A stretch of DNA of 64,000 nt from Eubacterium ventriosum (GTDB taxonomy: Bacteria; Bacillota; Clostridia; Lachnospirales; Lachnospiraceae), in NCBI RefSeq assembly GCF_025150745.1, contig NZ_CP102282.1, forward strand, positions 1,437,501 through 1,501,500, in the 5' to 3' direction. A model generated the notes under the pieces. It saw only the letters and a program-made list of their open reading frames with translations. It did not search any database and was not told the origin of the DNA. Positions 1 to 9,035 of the stretch are shown one piece after another (the first letter of the stretch is position 1; each line of letters begins with the position of its first letter). Position numbers and translations under genes: made by a program.

Positions 1-585
1 ATAGTGGATGTTCAGTTATCTTTTGATGTGGATTTGACTAAGATTAAAGAAAATGAACTTTTATTTCTAAATAGCATAATTGGAGGCGGAGATGGCTCAT
101 ATCTTCAAACGGAAATTCGTGAAAATCAGGGCTTGGTTTATGATATTTATTCGTGTGTAGATATTTTTAGTAAGGAATCTATATTGTCTATAATTTTTTC
201 TATAGATAAAAGCAGGCTGCAGTTGAGCATATTGGAGATTATTAAGATTCTAAAGCAGCTTAAGAATATTATTTCTAAAAAAGACGTGGATAGAAATATG
301 GCTTTTTTCACAGAAAATCTATGGTATTGGGCAGAAGAAACTAAAGAATTAAATTTTCAATTAGGTAGTGATTTTCTGAATGATAAAGAAGTGTTAACCA
401 TTGAAGATAGAATTATGGCAAATGAAAGAATTGACTTTCAACGAATGAGAGAGATTTCAGAAATGATTTTTAGAAAAGAAAATATGTCTTTAATTGTAAT
501 CGGACCAACCAAAGGGATAACTGAAAACAAATTAAGAGAACTATTATATGGTAAATACGATAATGAGTACAATGAAAAAGATTAA
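1..585 (+). CDS. M16-family (insulinase-like) peptidase, C-terminal part, truncated by window edge
   Basis: The frame is open from the first base, so the gene begins upstream and only about 194 C-terminal residues are visible. The stretch IIGGGDGSYLQTEIRENQGL, followed by VYDIYS, matches the conserved 'GGG-S-L-xxEIRExxGLxY' segment of the C-terminal non-catalytic lobe of M16 zinc peptidases and peptidase-like proteins. The HxxEH zinc site would lie in the unseen N-terminal half, so I cannot tell whether this is an active peptidase or an inactive partner. The end is followed within 20 bases by the lipoprotein start at 605, which suggests one transcript. Confidence 0.72.
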   Translation: MVDVQLSFDVDLTKIKENELLFLNSIIGGGDGSYLQTEIRENQGLVYDIYSCVDIFSKESILSIIFSIDKSRLQLSILEIIKILKQLKNIISKKDVDRNMAFFTENLWYWAEETKELNFQLGSDFLNDKEVLTIEDRIMANERIDFQRMREISEMIFRKENMSLIVIGPTKGITENKLRELLYGKYDNEYNEKD

Positions 586-604
586 TAAGGAAAAGGGTGA
601 GCAT

Positions 605-2431
605 ATGAGAAAAACAATATTAATAATGACGCTATTATTGGCAGTATCCTTAACAGGATGTGGAACAACACAGAATAAAAACAGTGAAACAACAGTTGCA
701 AAGAGTATGACGGAAAATGATTACAACAAGGCAGTGGAGAAGTTGACGGACAAGTCGGCTTATCAGACTATTGTTGAAGATTTTGATAGTGACAACAATA
801 AGGAAGCATTTGTTTTAACCAGAGAAGGAAAAGATAATGAAGCAGTAGAAGATAAATTTGAATTATGGTTTTCTAATGGTGACAAAACAGAAAAAATTGT
901 TTCAGATTTCATAGCTGACAACAATACATCCATAACATTATTTGAAAGTGGAAAGGATAAATATGTTTTGTTTAACAAGGCGCAAACAACACAAAATGAC
1001 GAAATGGAAGCCAAAATATATGGCGTAAGCAGCGAGAAGCCTGCAGAACTTTTTTCTCAAGGCAGAATGAATATTTTGGTGGAAAAAGGTGAGTTATACA
1101 CATATGATTATACATATTTTGTTTTAGAACCTGAAAGTAAGGATTGGATGAGTCAGTCTGAGCAGAAATACCATCTTAAATGGGATAACGAAAATAAAAA
1201 GTGCAACGAATATAAGGCGAAAGTAATGTCAGAAAAGGAATTTAATAAAATTTCCAATTCAAAAGATGTTAAGAAGAACATAGAAGAGGCATTAAAAAAA
1301 GAATACTCAGATGGAATTAAAAATGTAAAATATACTTATCTGACAAGGGAAGATAACACATTAGACATAAATATGGTTGTAACAGATAGTGAAGGAACGA
1401 AGTATAAAAACTATGTTACGGTATTATATGAAGATGGCAAAATTGGAACAGATGTTGAACTGAAAGAAGGAAACAAGAAAGCTTCAGTGATAAGTGGCAG
1501 TTCTATAAATTTAAAAACTACAAAGGAAGTTAAAGAAAAATTAAGCATACCAAACCCGGAAGAAATTACAGAAGATGTGAATGTAATAATTCACAAATGC
1601 GAATATAAAGAAGGACAAAAAACTCTTTATTGTACAGAAAATGAGCCAACATATGATTTGAAGTTTTTGGGCTTCAAGAACAAGGTATACATTACGAACT
1701 TTGCTTTAGGAAATATAACAGGAGAAAATGAAAGTCTGGCATTAGTTATTAAAGAAAAAGGTGAAGAGTCGGATAATTACGCATATCTTGCCATTTTGGA
1801 TTACAACAATAAAAAGAGCTATGTTACAAAAACAGACATATTGGCAGGTCAGGGGAGAGATGAACAGCTAAATTTATGTGATGTTACAGGAGATGGAAAA
1901 GATGAACTGATTTTGTCAAGTGAACCTAACACAACTATTGATTGGAATTTATATGGGTTTGAAGATGGTGCATTGAAACAAATTTACAGCAATGTGGAAA
2001 AACAGGATTTGGAATCAGAAGGTTTTAAAACAGAGTTACTAGATGATTATAAAGTAAAAGTTACAGGAAATAACTTTAGCCAAACTATTTCGCTTTTGGA
2101 CTTAGGGGTGAAAAAAGATGATTTGGAATACAAAAATCCTAAAGATTTGGATAAATCAGATAATCAGAACGCAAGAGTTTATAAAAACGGAAAATTGTTG
2201 AAGAAATACAAGAATCAATCTAATGTAGTTGAAATTAAAGCTTTAATGGCAAAAGATTGGGATAAAGGTTTTGCTGATTATGATTATTTTAAAAATATTG
2301 ATATGGACAAAGGCATTTGCACACCATTAAGGATAGATTTAGGAGATGCGGAAATTGGAACGTTAAACATTTATCTAAAATATGATAAGGCAGATGATGG
2401 ATTAATGATTTCTAGAGTAGAAGTCAGTTGA
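605..2431 (+). CDS. Secreted lipoprotein with FG-GAP/VCBS-like acidic motifs, unknown function
   Basis: 608 aa. I chose the ATG at 605 because AAAAGGGTGAG precedes it and the protein then begins with a classic lipoprotein signal (MRKT, hydrophobic stretch, lipobox LTGC near residue 20). An in-frame upstream start at 548 would bury the signal peptide. Two acidic Ca-binding-like motifs of FG-GAP/VCBS type are visible: DFDSDNNKEAF near residue 60 and DVTGDGKDELIL near residue 425. The rest is rich in Lys, Glu and Asn, as in exported clostridial lipoproteins. It is probably anchored to the outer face of the membrane. I do not recognise a named family, and the function is unknown. Confidence 0.8.
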   Translation: MRKTILIMTLLLAVSLTGCGTTQNKNSETTVAKSMTENDYNKAVEKLTDKSAYQTIVEDFDSDNNKEAFVLTREGKDNEAVEDKFELWFSNGDKTEKIVSDFIADNNTSITLFESGKDKYVLFNKAQTTQNDEMEAKIYGVSSEKPAELFSQGRMNILVEKGELYTYDYTYFVLEPESKDWMSQSEQKYHLKWDNENKKCNEYKAKVMSEKEFNKISNSKDVKKNIEEALKKEYSDGIKNVKYTYLTREDNTLDINMVVTDSEGTKYKNYVTVLYEDGKIGTDVELKEGNKKASVISGSSINLKTTKEVKEKLSIPNPEEITEDVNVIIHKCEYKEGQKTLYCTENEPTYDLKFLGFKNKVYITNFALGNITGENESLALVIKEKGEESDNYAYLAILDYNNKKSYVTKTDILAGQGRDEQLNLCDVTGDGKDELILSSEPNTTIDWNLYGFEDGALKQIYSNVEKQDLESEGFKTELLDDYKVKVTGNNFSQTISLLDLGVKKDDLEYKNPKDLDKSDNQNARVYKNGKLLKKYKNQSNVVEIKALMAKDWDKGFADYDYFKNIDMDKGICTPLRIDLGDAEIGTLNIYLKYDKADDGLMISRVEVS

Positions 2432-2490
2432 TTTAAAATCAGAGCCAGGCGAAGAAGATTAAGTGAAAGGACGGTGAACAACATAAAGAA

Positions 2491-2547
2491 AACCGTCAAT
2501 GATGTATTGTGAATAATAACGTGATATATCATTGGCGGTTCTTGTTA
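2491..2547 (+). terminator. Terminator-like hairpin after the lipoprotein gene
   Basis: AACCGTCAATGATGTAT (2491-2507) pairs with ATATATCATTGGCGGTT (2524-2540) with a few G-U pairs, followed by CTTGTT. The hairpin ends only about 14 bases before the ATG of the next gene. Confidence 0.6.
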
Positions 2548-2554
2548 AAAATAA

Positions 2555-3700
2555 ATGGACATATGGAAGAGTGAAGTTTGGAAAGATAAATACAAAGACC
2601 ATAATGTTAGAAAAGGTTTACGTTTAAAGTTTGACAGAGGCATTGACGAGAAATTAAAAACAGGGTTTAAGGAATATTGCAGGTGGTTAAGAAGTGAATA
2701 TACATTTCCCATAAGGGTGCCTGTATATGTTAAAAATTTCAAAAAGATAAAGGCAATGGATGGGGAATATGTATTTGGAACTTTTTTGGGACCATTCAAT
2801 TTTCTGGAAGAACCTTATGTAAGAGTTGCAGCAGGAGACTTTAAGGAGTCTTTTGAAGAAATGGGAGAACAGGCGGTTTATCAGTATTTGTGTACATTAA
2901 CCCATGAGTTGACTCATTATTTCCAATGGTTAAATAATTCTGAATTGACACAAATCGGAAAAGAAAGGCAAGCAACAATTACGGCTGATAGAATTGTACA
3001 AAGATATGTTGATGCAAAGTATGAAGAAAAACAACAGTTTCTTCACAAACTAGAGCAAAGTGCAAAACGAAGAGAGATAAATGAGGCGGAAATAGACAAG
3101 CTTAGAAAAATTGCTTTTGAAGATGATGTTAACAATAAAATATTAATTGCAAGAATATTAGAAGAATCCAAGTTAATCGAAAGTGAAAAAATATTATTAC
3201 ATCTTACAAAAGATATAGATGATGTTGTAAGAATGGAGGCATGCAACGCCTTAAGTAATAGTGATTCGCTTGAAGTATATGAAGCATTAAAGGGAATTGC
3301 TTCAAAAGACAGTGTGGGTATGGTAAGAGGTTATGCCATAGTTGCATTAGGCGACGTAGCTGTAGAGATTAATAAGGAGAAGGAAGCAACAAAGTTCTTA
3401 AAGAATTTATTGAAAAGGGAAAAAACTGATTTTGCAATAATTGACATTTGGGCAGTTCTTTATTGTCTGGGAGAAGAAAGATGGCTATCATATCTTTTAG
3501 AAAAGATTGATTCATCAAAATCTTCAGAAAGATGTGAAGTAGCAAATTGCTTATATGGAATTGTTGACGAGGAAAATAAAGAGCAAATAAAAACTATATT
3601 GCAAAAAAGAAGGGAGATAGAAAAATCAGAAGAAGTTATTGAATCAATAGAAGAGGTACTTAATATTATTAAAAAAGATTATAACAAAAAGGGCATGTAG
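2555..3700 (+). CDS. Putative zinc metallopeptidase (HExxH) fused to HEAT-like repeats
   Basis: 381 aa. The N-terminal ~150 residues contain LTHELTHYFQW, an HExxH zincin signature (H117, E118, H121). E137 in the following KERQA segment is a possible third ligand. From about residue 190 to the end the protein is alpha-helical with HEAT/armadillo-like units, for example 'LTKDIDDVVRMEACNALSNS' and 'SVGMVRGYAIVALGDVA'. There is no signal peptide, so it is probably cytoplasmic. An in-frame stop sits immediately upstream of the ATG. No Shine-Dalgarno is visible, because a terminator-like hairpin fills that space. The substrate is unknown. Zincin plus HEAT is my reading of the sequence; the activity is inferred. 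Confidence 0.65.
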   Translation: MDIWKSEVWKDKYKDHNVRKGLRLKFDRGIDEKLKTGFKEYCRWLRSEYTFPIRVPVYVKNFKKIKAMDGEYVFGTFLGPFNFLEEPYVRVAAGDFKESFEEMGEQAVYQYLCTLTHELTHYFQWLNNSELTQIGKERQATITADRIVQRYVDAKYEEKQQFLHKLEQSAKRREINEAEIDKLRKIAFEDDVNNKILIARILEESKLIESEKILLHLTKDIDDVVRMEACNALSNSDSLEVYEALKGIASKDSVGMVRGYAIVALGDVAVEINKEKEATKFLKNLLKREKTDFAIIDIWAVLYCLGEERWLSYLLEKIDSSKSSERCEVANCLYGIVDEENKEQIKTILQKRREIEKSEEVIESIEEVLNIIKKDYNKKGM

Positions 3701-3725
3701 GTTTAAACTTATATGCTCTTTTTTG
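3688..3725 (+). terminator. Intrinsic terminator overlapping the end of the zincin/HEAT gene
   Basis: AAGGGCATGTAGGTTT pairs with AAACTTATATGCTCTTT (G-U pairs included) and is followed by a T-run (3718-3724). The TAG stop of the gene (3698-3700) lies inside the left arm. Confidence 0.75.
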
Positions 3726-3798
3726 TGGTATAATTGTATTAAAACATACTAAACATATATGTTTTGAATAAAAAATATTAAAAATTTCGATTATCCTA

Positions 3799-3827
3799 TT
3801 GACATTGTAGGAAAAAGATAGTAATAT
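3799..3827 (+). promoter_or_regulatory. Sigma-A-type promoter for the cysK-metY leader
   Basis: TTGACA (3799-3804), a 17-base spacer and TAATAT (3822-3827). It lies about 65 bases before the leader peptide start. The short motif CTATAA/TTATAGGAAT just downstream could be an operator, but I cannot assign a regulator. Confidence 0.6.
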
Positions 3828-3890
3828 GCCACTATAAACAAAACCTACTTAACTTATAGGAATTGAATGAATAGGAAAGGAAGCGGTGTT

Positions 3891-3986
3891 ATGAGCAGAA
3901 CAAAGACAGCTTATAATTACAAAATGAGAAAGACTTACTGTTGCAACATAAGTGTAGGAGAGACGGAGCGAATGTGTAGCAGATAG
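3891..3986 (+). CDS. 31-aa cysteine-containing leader peptide upstream of cysK
   Basis: An ATG at 3891 follows GGAAAGGAAG and opens a 31-codon reading frame ending with TAG at 3984-3986. It begins MSRTKTAYNYKMRKTYCCN, contains a tandem TGT-TGC cysteine pair at codons 17-18 and has a third Cys codon three codons from the end. It sits between a good promoter and cysK, with hairpins and direct repeats after it. This is the layout expected of a translation-sensing leader, where scarcity of charged tRNA-Cys would stall the ribosome. That role is inferred from position and codon content. The alternative is a small protein that binds metal or thiols through its cysteines. Confidence 0.55.
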   Translation: MSRTKTAYNYKMRKTYCCNISVGETERMCSR

Positions 3987-3995
3987 TTTTTTACA

Positions 3996-4055
3996 AATGA
4001 TTATAAACTACAGATTCAAAATTATAATGATGATAAGAGAGTTCCAATGAACTCT
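3996..4055 (+). promoter_or_regulatory. Two consecutive hairpins in the cysK leader
   Basis: After the leader peptide stop, ATGATTATAA can pair with TTATAATGAT (about 3997-4032, one mismatch). AGAGTTC (4038-4044) pairs perfectly with GAACTCT (4049-4055) around a 4-base loop. Neither has a strong T-run, so simple intrinsic termination is not evident. Confidence 0.4.
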
Positions 4056-4063
4056 AGAACGAT

Positions 4064-4129
4064 AAAAGTGAAAAACAACTAATCAGTAGGGAAAAATATT
4101 AAAAGTGAAAAACAACTAATTAATAGGGA
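4064..4129 (+). repeat. Pair of 29-bp direct repeats upstream of cysK
   Basis: AAAAGTGAAAAACAACTAAT occurs at 4064-4083 and again at 4101-4120. Each copy is followed by a near-identical YARTAGGGA tail, and the repeat-to-repeat distance is 37 bases. The repeats lie inside the 5' leader and end about 44 bases before the cysK start. They may be protein-binding sites or a recent duplication. Confidence 0.7.
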
Positions 4130-4172
4130 CAATAAAAAATTAGAAAATCAGTTAAATTTGGAGGATATAAAA

Positions 4173-5108
4173 ATGGCAAATATTAAAACAAGCGCAGCAG
4201 AACTTATTGGAAAGACACCTTTATTAGAGGTTAAGAAATTTGAAGCAAAAGAAAACATTACAGATGTTAAGATTTTAGCTAAATTAGAATATTTTAATCC
4301 GGCAGGAAGCGTTAAAGACAGAGTCGCATTAAAGATGATTGAAGATGCAGAAGAAAGTGGAAAGCTTAAACCGGGAGCAACAATTATTGAACCAACATCA
4401 GGTAACACAGGTATCGGTATTGCAGCAGTTGCAGCAGCAAAGGGATACAAAGTAATTATTACAATTCCTGAAACAATGAGTGTTGAAAGAAGAAACATTA
4501 TGAAAGCATATGGTGCTGAATTAGTTCTTACAGAAGGAGCTAAAGGTATGAAGGGTGCTATTGCTAAGGCTGATGAAATTAAGGAAGCAACACCTGGTTC
4601 AATTATATTAGGACAGTTTGTTAATGAAGCTAATCCTAAGGCACACAGAGAAACAACAGGACCGGAAATTTGGGAAGATACAGATGGACAGGTTGATATT
4701 TTCGTAGCAGGCGTTGGTACAGGTGGAACAGTTACAGGCGTAGGCGAATATTTGAAATCAAAGAACCCTGATGTAAAGGTTGTAGCCGTAGAACCAAAAA
4801 CAAGCCCTGTTCTTTCAGAAGGAAAAGCCGGAGCACATAAGATTCAGGGTATCGGGGCAGGATTTGTACCTGACATTCTTAACACAAAGATTTATGATGA
4901 AGTTATTGCAGTAGAAAACGAAGACGCTTTTGCAACAGCTAAGGAACTTGCAAAGACAGAAGGTGTTCTTACAGGTATTTCATCAGGTGCAGCATTATAC
5001 GCAGCAGTTCAGTTGGCTAAGAGACCTGAAAACAAAGGCAAAAATATTGTAGCATTATTACCTGATTCAGGTGACAGATATTATTCAACACCTTTATTCC
5101 AGGATTAA
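4173..5108 (+). CDS. cysK: Cysteine synthase A (O-acetylserine sulfhydrylase)
   Basis: 311 aa, a PLP-dependent beta-family enzyme that makes L-cysteine from O-acetylserine and sulfide. Family marks: [16 protein letters not shown] (the PLP lysine is in SVKDR), [12 protein letters not shown] (substrate/PLP loop), [12 protein letters not shown] (PLP phosphate loop) and [10 protein letters not shown]. The length is normal. I prefer the ATG at 4173, preceded by GGAGGATATAAAA; the in-frame ATG at 4158 has no ribosome site of its own. It is the first enzyme gene of an apparent cysK-metY unit, with a 43-base gap to metY and a long structured leader that suggests control by cysteine or sulfur supply. 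Confidence 0.95.
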   Translation: MANIKTSAAELIGKTPLLEVKKFEAKENITDVKILAKLEYFNPAGSVKDRVALKMIEDAEESGKLKPGATIIEPTSGNTGIGIAAVAAAKGYKVIITIPETMSVERRNIMKAYGAELVLTEGAKGMKGAIAKADEIKEATPGSIILGQFVNEANPKAHRETTGPEIWEDTDGQVDIFVAGVGTGGTVTGVGEYLKSKNPDVKVVAVEPKTSPVLSEGKAGAHKIQGIGAGFVPDILNTKIYDEVIAVENEDAFATAKELAKTEGVLTGISSGAALYAAVQLAKRPENKGKNIVALLPDSGDRYYSTPLFQD

Positions 5109-5151
5109 GTTAATAAGATTAAGAAAAAAGATATTTACAAAGGAGATAATT

Positions 5152-6444
5152 ATGGCAGAGAGAAATTACAAATTTGAAACATTACAGTTGCACGTAGGAC
5201 AGGAAAATCCAGATCCTGTTACAGATGCAAGAGCAGTACCAATTTATCAGACTTCATCTTATGTATTTAGAAATTGCGATCATGCAGAAGCAAGATTTGG
5301 CTTAGCAGATGCAGGAAATATTTATGGACGTCTTACAAACCCAACAGAAGACGTATTTGAAAAGAGAATTGCCGCACTTGAAGGTGGTGTTGCAGCATTG
5401 GCAGTAGCATCAGGAGCAGCAGCTATCGCTTACACAATTGAAAATTTAGCACAGAATGGTGACCACATTGTTGCAGCAAAGAACATTTATGGTGGAACAT
5501 ATAACCTTTTAGAACATACACTTCCAGCTTATGGAATTTCAACAACATTTGTAGATCCATTTAACTTTGATGAAATTGAAAATGCAATTCAGGACAATAC
5601 TAAGGCTGTATTTATTGAAACATTAGGAAATCCTAATTCAGACGTAGTAGATATTGAAAAAATTGCAGAAATCGCACATGCACACAAGATTCCACTTGTA
5701 ATTGACAATACATTTGCAACACCATATCTTGTAAGACCTATTGAACACGGTGCTGACATTGTTGTTCATTCAGCAACAAAATTCATCGGTGGTCATGGTA
5801 CAACAATCGGTGGTGTAATCGTTGACGGTGGAAAATTTGACTGGGAAGCAAGCGGAAAGTTTGAATCACTTACAGCTCCAAACCCAAGTTACCATGGTGT
5901 AAGCTTTACTAAAGCAGTAGGACCTGCAGCTTTTGTTACAAAGATTAGAGCAATCCTTCTTCGTGATACAGGTGCTACAATTTCACCATTCCATGCATTT
6001 ATTTTCCTTCAGGGATTAGAAACACTTTCACTTAGAGTTGAAAGACATGTTGAAAATGCTTTAAAAGTTGTTCAGTACTTAAAGAATCATCCACAGGTAG
6101 AAGCAGTACATCATCCATCAGTATCTGATGATCCTGTACAGCAGGAATTATACAAGAAATACTTCCCTAACGGTGGTGGATCAATCTTTACATTTGAAAT
6201 AAAGGGAGATGACAGAAAGGCTAAAGACTTTATCGATAACCTTCAGTTATTCTCATTATTAGCAAACGTGGCTGATGTTAAATCATTAGTTATTCACCCG
6301 GCATCAACAACACATTCACAGATGACAGAAGAAGAACTTTTAGGTTCAGGAATTAAGCCTAACACAATTCGTCTTTCAATCGGTACAGAAAATGTTGATG
6401 ACATTATTGAAGATTTAGATGAAGCTTTTAAAGCTGTCAAATAA
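5152..6444 (+). CDS. metY: O-acetylhomoserine sulfhydrylase
   Basis: 430 aa, a PLP enzyme of the Cys/Met metabolism family that forms homocysteine from O-acetylhomoserine and sulfide. Seen: [20 protein letters not shown], the PLP-lysine region [17 protein letters not shown], and [18 protein letters not shown] near the C-terminus. The length suits MetY rather than the shorter MetB/MetC proteins. The start at 5152 has AAAGGAGATAATT in front. It lies directly downstream of cysK, so cysteine and methionine synthesis branch from the same sulfide pool here. Transcription likely ends at the hairpin beginning at 6459. Confidence 0.93.
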   Translation: MAERNYKFETLQLHVGQENPDPVTDARAVPIYQTSSYVFRNCDHAEARFGLADAGNIYGRLTNPTEDVFEKRIAALEGGVAALAVASGAAAIAYTIENLAQNGDHIVAAKNIYGGTYNLLEHTLPAYGISTTFVDPFNFDEIENAIQDNTKAVFIETLGNPNSDVVDIEKIAEIAHAHKIPLVIDNTFATPYLVRPIEHGADIVVHSATKFIGGHGTTIGGVIVDGGKFDWEASGKFESLTAPNPSYHGVSFTKAVGPAAFVTKIRAILLRDTGATISPFHAFIFLQGLETLSLRVERHVENALKVVQYLKNHPQVEAVHHPSVSDDPVQQELYKKYFPNGGGSIFTFEIKGDDRKAKDFIDNLQLFSLLANVADVKSLVIHPASTTHSQMTEEELLGSGIKPNTIRLSIGTENVDDIIEDLDEAFKAVK

Positions 6445-6458
6445 ATATCTTTTTTCTT

Positions 6459-6493
6459 AAAGAGCTTACCTTCGGGTGGCTCTTTGTCATTTT
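6459..6493 (+). terminator. Terminator of the cysK-metY unit
   Basis: AAAGAGCTTACC and GGTGGCTCTTT form a stem capped by a TTCG tetraloop (6471-6474), followed by a T-containing tail (GTCATTTT). Confidence 0.7.
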
Positions 6494-6584
6494 AAGGGGA
6501 AAATTATATAAGACACACTTTTGTGTAAAATAAAAATTATATTTAAAACTTGATTTTGTTTTATAAACGTTTAAGATTATAGGT

Positions 6585-8009
6585 ATGACAAAACTTATTT
6601 GGAAATTATTTAAAATTGTATTGACTTTATTATTGGCGTTTTTAATGTATGTGGTAATTGGTGGCATTGTGCCATTTTTACACCATCCTGATGTGTCGCA
6701 GACGAAAAAGGAGGCAGTTGAAAGCACACAGTTTTATAGTGATAGTGCAGGACCGGATAGGGCAACTATTATTGAAGATAACGAGGAAGCGTTAAAAATG
6801 CGGCTTAGAGTAATAAAGGATGCCAAAAAGACCCTTATATTGTCAACTTTTGATTTTAGAAGTGATGATGCTGGAAAGGATATTTTGGCAGCTTTATTAA
6901 ATGCGGCGGACAGAGGTGTAAAGGTAGAAATTTTTGCCGATGGATTTAATTCGATTATTCAAATGGAGAATAACGACTATTTTTATGCTTTGTCGTCCAA
7001 CAAAAATATAAAAATTATAATTTATAATCAGGTTAATATCCTTATTCCGTGGAATGGTTTAGGACGAATGCATGACAAATATGTAATTGCAGATGACAGT
7101 CTGTATATACTTGGCGGACGAAATACATTTGGTTATTTCCTTGGGGATTATGCAGGTCACAAGAATTATGACAGGGATGTGCTTGTTTATAACACAGGCT
7201 CAAAGGACAGTTCAATTTATCAGCTTAAGGATTATTATAAGAAAATAACTTCCCAGAAATGTTGTTCTGTATTTCACAATAATGAAAGTCTTGGGGAAAA
7301 AGACAGTGTGAAAAAGGCTGGGCAGGAGCTTAGAAAAAGATATGAAAACCTTGAAAATAAATATGGTAAATTTTTGACGGAAAATTATGATTATAAGGCT
7401 AATACTTATGAGACTAACAAAATAAATCTTTTAAGTAATCCCACATCTTTGTATGCAAAGCAGCCTACGGTTTATTATGGTTTAATGTATTTGGCAAAAA
7501 ATGCAAAGAAGGAAGTAAAGATTCATACTCCTTATATAATTTGTAATGACTATATGTATAATGAACTTAAAAATATAAATGTTCCAACAACCATTATGAC
7601 TAATTCTGCAGAGAATAATGGAAATATATTTGGTGCAGTGGATTATCTTAGTCATAAGAAAGACATTATAAACACCGGAGTTACAATTAAAGAATATGAG
7701 GGTGGAATTTCTTATCATGGGAAAAGTATGACCATAGATGATGATATTGCCATTGTAGGATCTTTTAATATGGACATGAGAAGTGCATATATTGATACAG
7801 AGCTTATGCTTGTTATTAACAGTAAGGATATTAATAAACAACTTAAAGCAAGTATGGAAGAGTATGAGAAGAAAGCAGCCACTGTAAAAAATGAAACAGA
7901 GTATAGCCATATTCCTGAGGGAATGAAGATGAAAGAATTGTCAGACAAAAAGAAAAACATTAAAGCGTGGTTTGGTTGGGCGATGAATGGATTAAGATTT
8001 TTGTTTTAA
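6585..8009 (+). CDS. Phospholipase D-family membrane protein (cardiolipin-synthase-like)
   Basis: 474 aa. An N-terminal hydrophobic anchor (about residues 5-30) is followed by two PLD catalytic motifs of HxKxxxxD form: HDKYVIAD with H163 and HGKSMTID with H378. Each is followed by the usual G-S/G-R-N segment (LGGRNTF, VGSFNMD). The family transfers phosphatidyl groups or hydrolyses phosphodiesters; cardiolipin synthases and bacterial PLD-like proteins share this layout. The long insert between the motifs and the single anchor make it unlike standard Cls, so the substrate is uncertain. The ribosome site is weak (GATTATAGG), and there is no close operon partner. Confidence 0.8.
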   Translation: MTKLIWKLFKIVLTLLLAFLMYVVIGGIVPFLHHPDVSQTKKEAVESTQFYSDSAGPDRATIIEDNEEALKMRLRVIKDAKKTLILSTFDFRSDDAGKDILAALLNAADRGVKVEIFADGFNSIIQMENNDYFYALSSNKNIKIIIYNQVNILIPWNGLGRMHDKYVIADDSLYILGGRNTFGYFLGDYAGHKNYDRDVLVYNTGSKDSSIYQLKDYYKKITSQKCCSVFHNNESLGEKDSVKKAGQELRKRYENLENKYGKFLTENYDYKANTYETNKINLLSNPTSLYAKQPTVYYGLMYLAKNAKKEVKIHTPYIICNDYMYNELKNINVPTTIMTNSAENNGNIFGAVDYLSHKKDIINTGVTIKEYEGGISYHGKSMTIDDDIAIVGSFNMDMRSAYIDTELMLVINSKDINKQLKASMEEYEKKAATVKNETEYSHIPEGMKMKELSDKKKNIKAWFGWAMNGLRFLF

Positions 8010-8096
8010 AGTGGATAAATATCATAAGGGATTAAAAACAGTTGTCTATAAAAAAAGACATTAATAGGGATAAATCTTGGAAAAGAGGACATTAAT

Positions 8097-9035
8097 ATGT
8101 TGGCAAACAGAAAAATAGTAATAATAGGAGCAGGGCACGTAGGCTCACATTGTGCATATGCTTTGGCAATACAGGGAATATGTGATGAAATTGTTTTGGT
8201 TGATAAAGACCGGACAAAAGCTAAAAGTCATAGTATGGATATAGCTGACAGTGTAAGTTTTTTTAATAGTTCAGTAATTGTCAGATGTGGAGATTATAGC
8301 GATTGCAAGGATGCAGATATTATAGTAATAAGTGCAGGGGTTCCAAGACTTCCGGGACAGACACGACTTGATGTGTTAGATGGTTCAGTGGAATGTGTAA
8401 GGGACATTGTAAGCAACTTAAATAAAATAGAAATAAAAGGAATAATTATAACAATTACAAATCCTGCGGACATAATTGCAGACTTTGTTAGAAAAGCAAC
8501 AGGATTGCCTAAAAACCGTGTGTTTAGCACAGGAACATCTCTTGACACGGCAAGAATGAGAAGAACAGTAGCAGACCTTTGCAATATTGCACCACAAAGC
8601 GTAATCGGATTTGCAATGGGCGAACATGGTGATTCATCAATGGTGCCATTTTCAAACTTAACAATATTTGGAAAAAACTATAAACATCTAAAAGAAGAAA
8701 ATCCCGAAAGATTTGGAAAGCTAAGCGAAAAAGTTATAACAGACCAAACTCACATGAGAGGTATGGATATTATAGAAGGAAAAGGTTCAACAGAATTTGG
8801 AATAGGCACAGCATTAGCTGATATGGCAAAAGCTGTTCTAATGGATGAACACAGAATTCTTCCGGCATCAACCCTATTAGAAGGGGAATACGGACAAACA
8901 AATGTCCACGCAGGAGTGCCATGTATAATAGGCAGAAACGGAATAGAGCAAGTGGTAGAATTGAAGCTGACAGATGAAGAATTAAAACAATTCGAAAATT
9001 CATGTAATGTAATAAAACAACATATGGTTGAATAA
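8097..9035 (+). CDS. L-lactate/malate dehydrogenase family protein with MDH-like specificity residue
   Basis: 312 aa. N-terminal Rossmann motif VIIGAGHVGSH with Asp36 (LVDKDR), indicating NAD. Catalytic pair D150/H177 (LDTAR, GEHGD) and substrate arginines R90 and R153 are present. Overall sequence resembles L-lactate dehydrogenase. However, the specificity-loop residue that is Gln in LDH (APQKPGETR) is Arg84 here (GVPRLPGQTR), as in malate dehydrogenases. Established knowledge of this family links Arg at that place to dicarboxylates such as oxaloacetate. It may therefore be an LDH-like malate dehydrogenase or a 2-hydroxyacid dehydrogenase. The start follows AAAAGAGGACATTAAT. Confidence 0.85.
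   Translation: MLANRKIVIIGAGHVGSHCAYALAIQGICDEIVLVDKDRTKAKSHSMDIADSVSFFNSSVIVRCGDYSDCKDADIIVISAGVPRLPGQTRLDVLDGSVECVRDIVSNLNKIEIKGIIITITNPADIIADFVRKATGLPKNRVFSTGTSLDTARMRRTVADLCNIAPQSVIGFAMGEHGDSSMVPFSNLTIFGKNYKHLKEENPERFGKLSEKVITDQTHMRGMDIIEGKGSTEFGIGTALADMAKAVLMDEHRILPASTLLEGEYGQTNVHAGVPCIIGRNGIEQVVELKLTDEELKQFENSCNVIKQHMVE

Noticed and set aside
3726-4172. SAM (S-box) riboswitch in front of cysK-metY
   Set aside because: The typical conserved S-box segments are absent; only the leader peptide, hairpins and direct repeats are seen.
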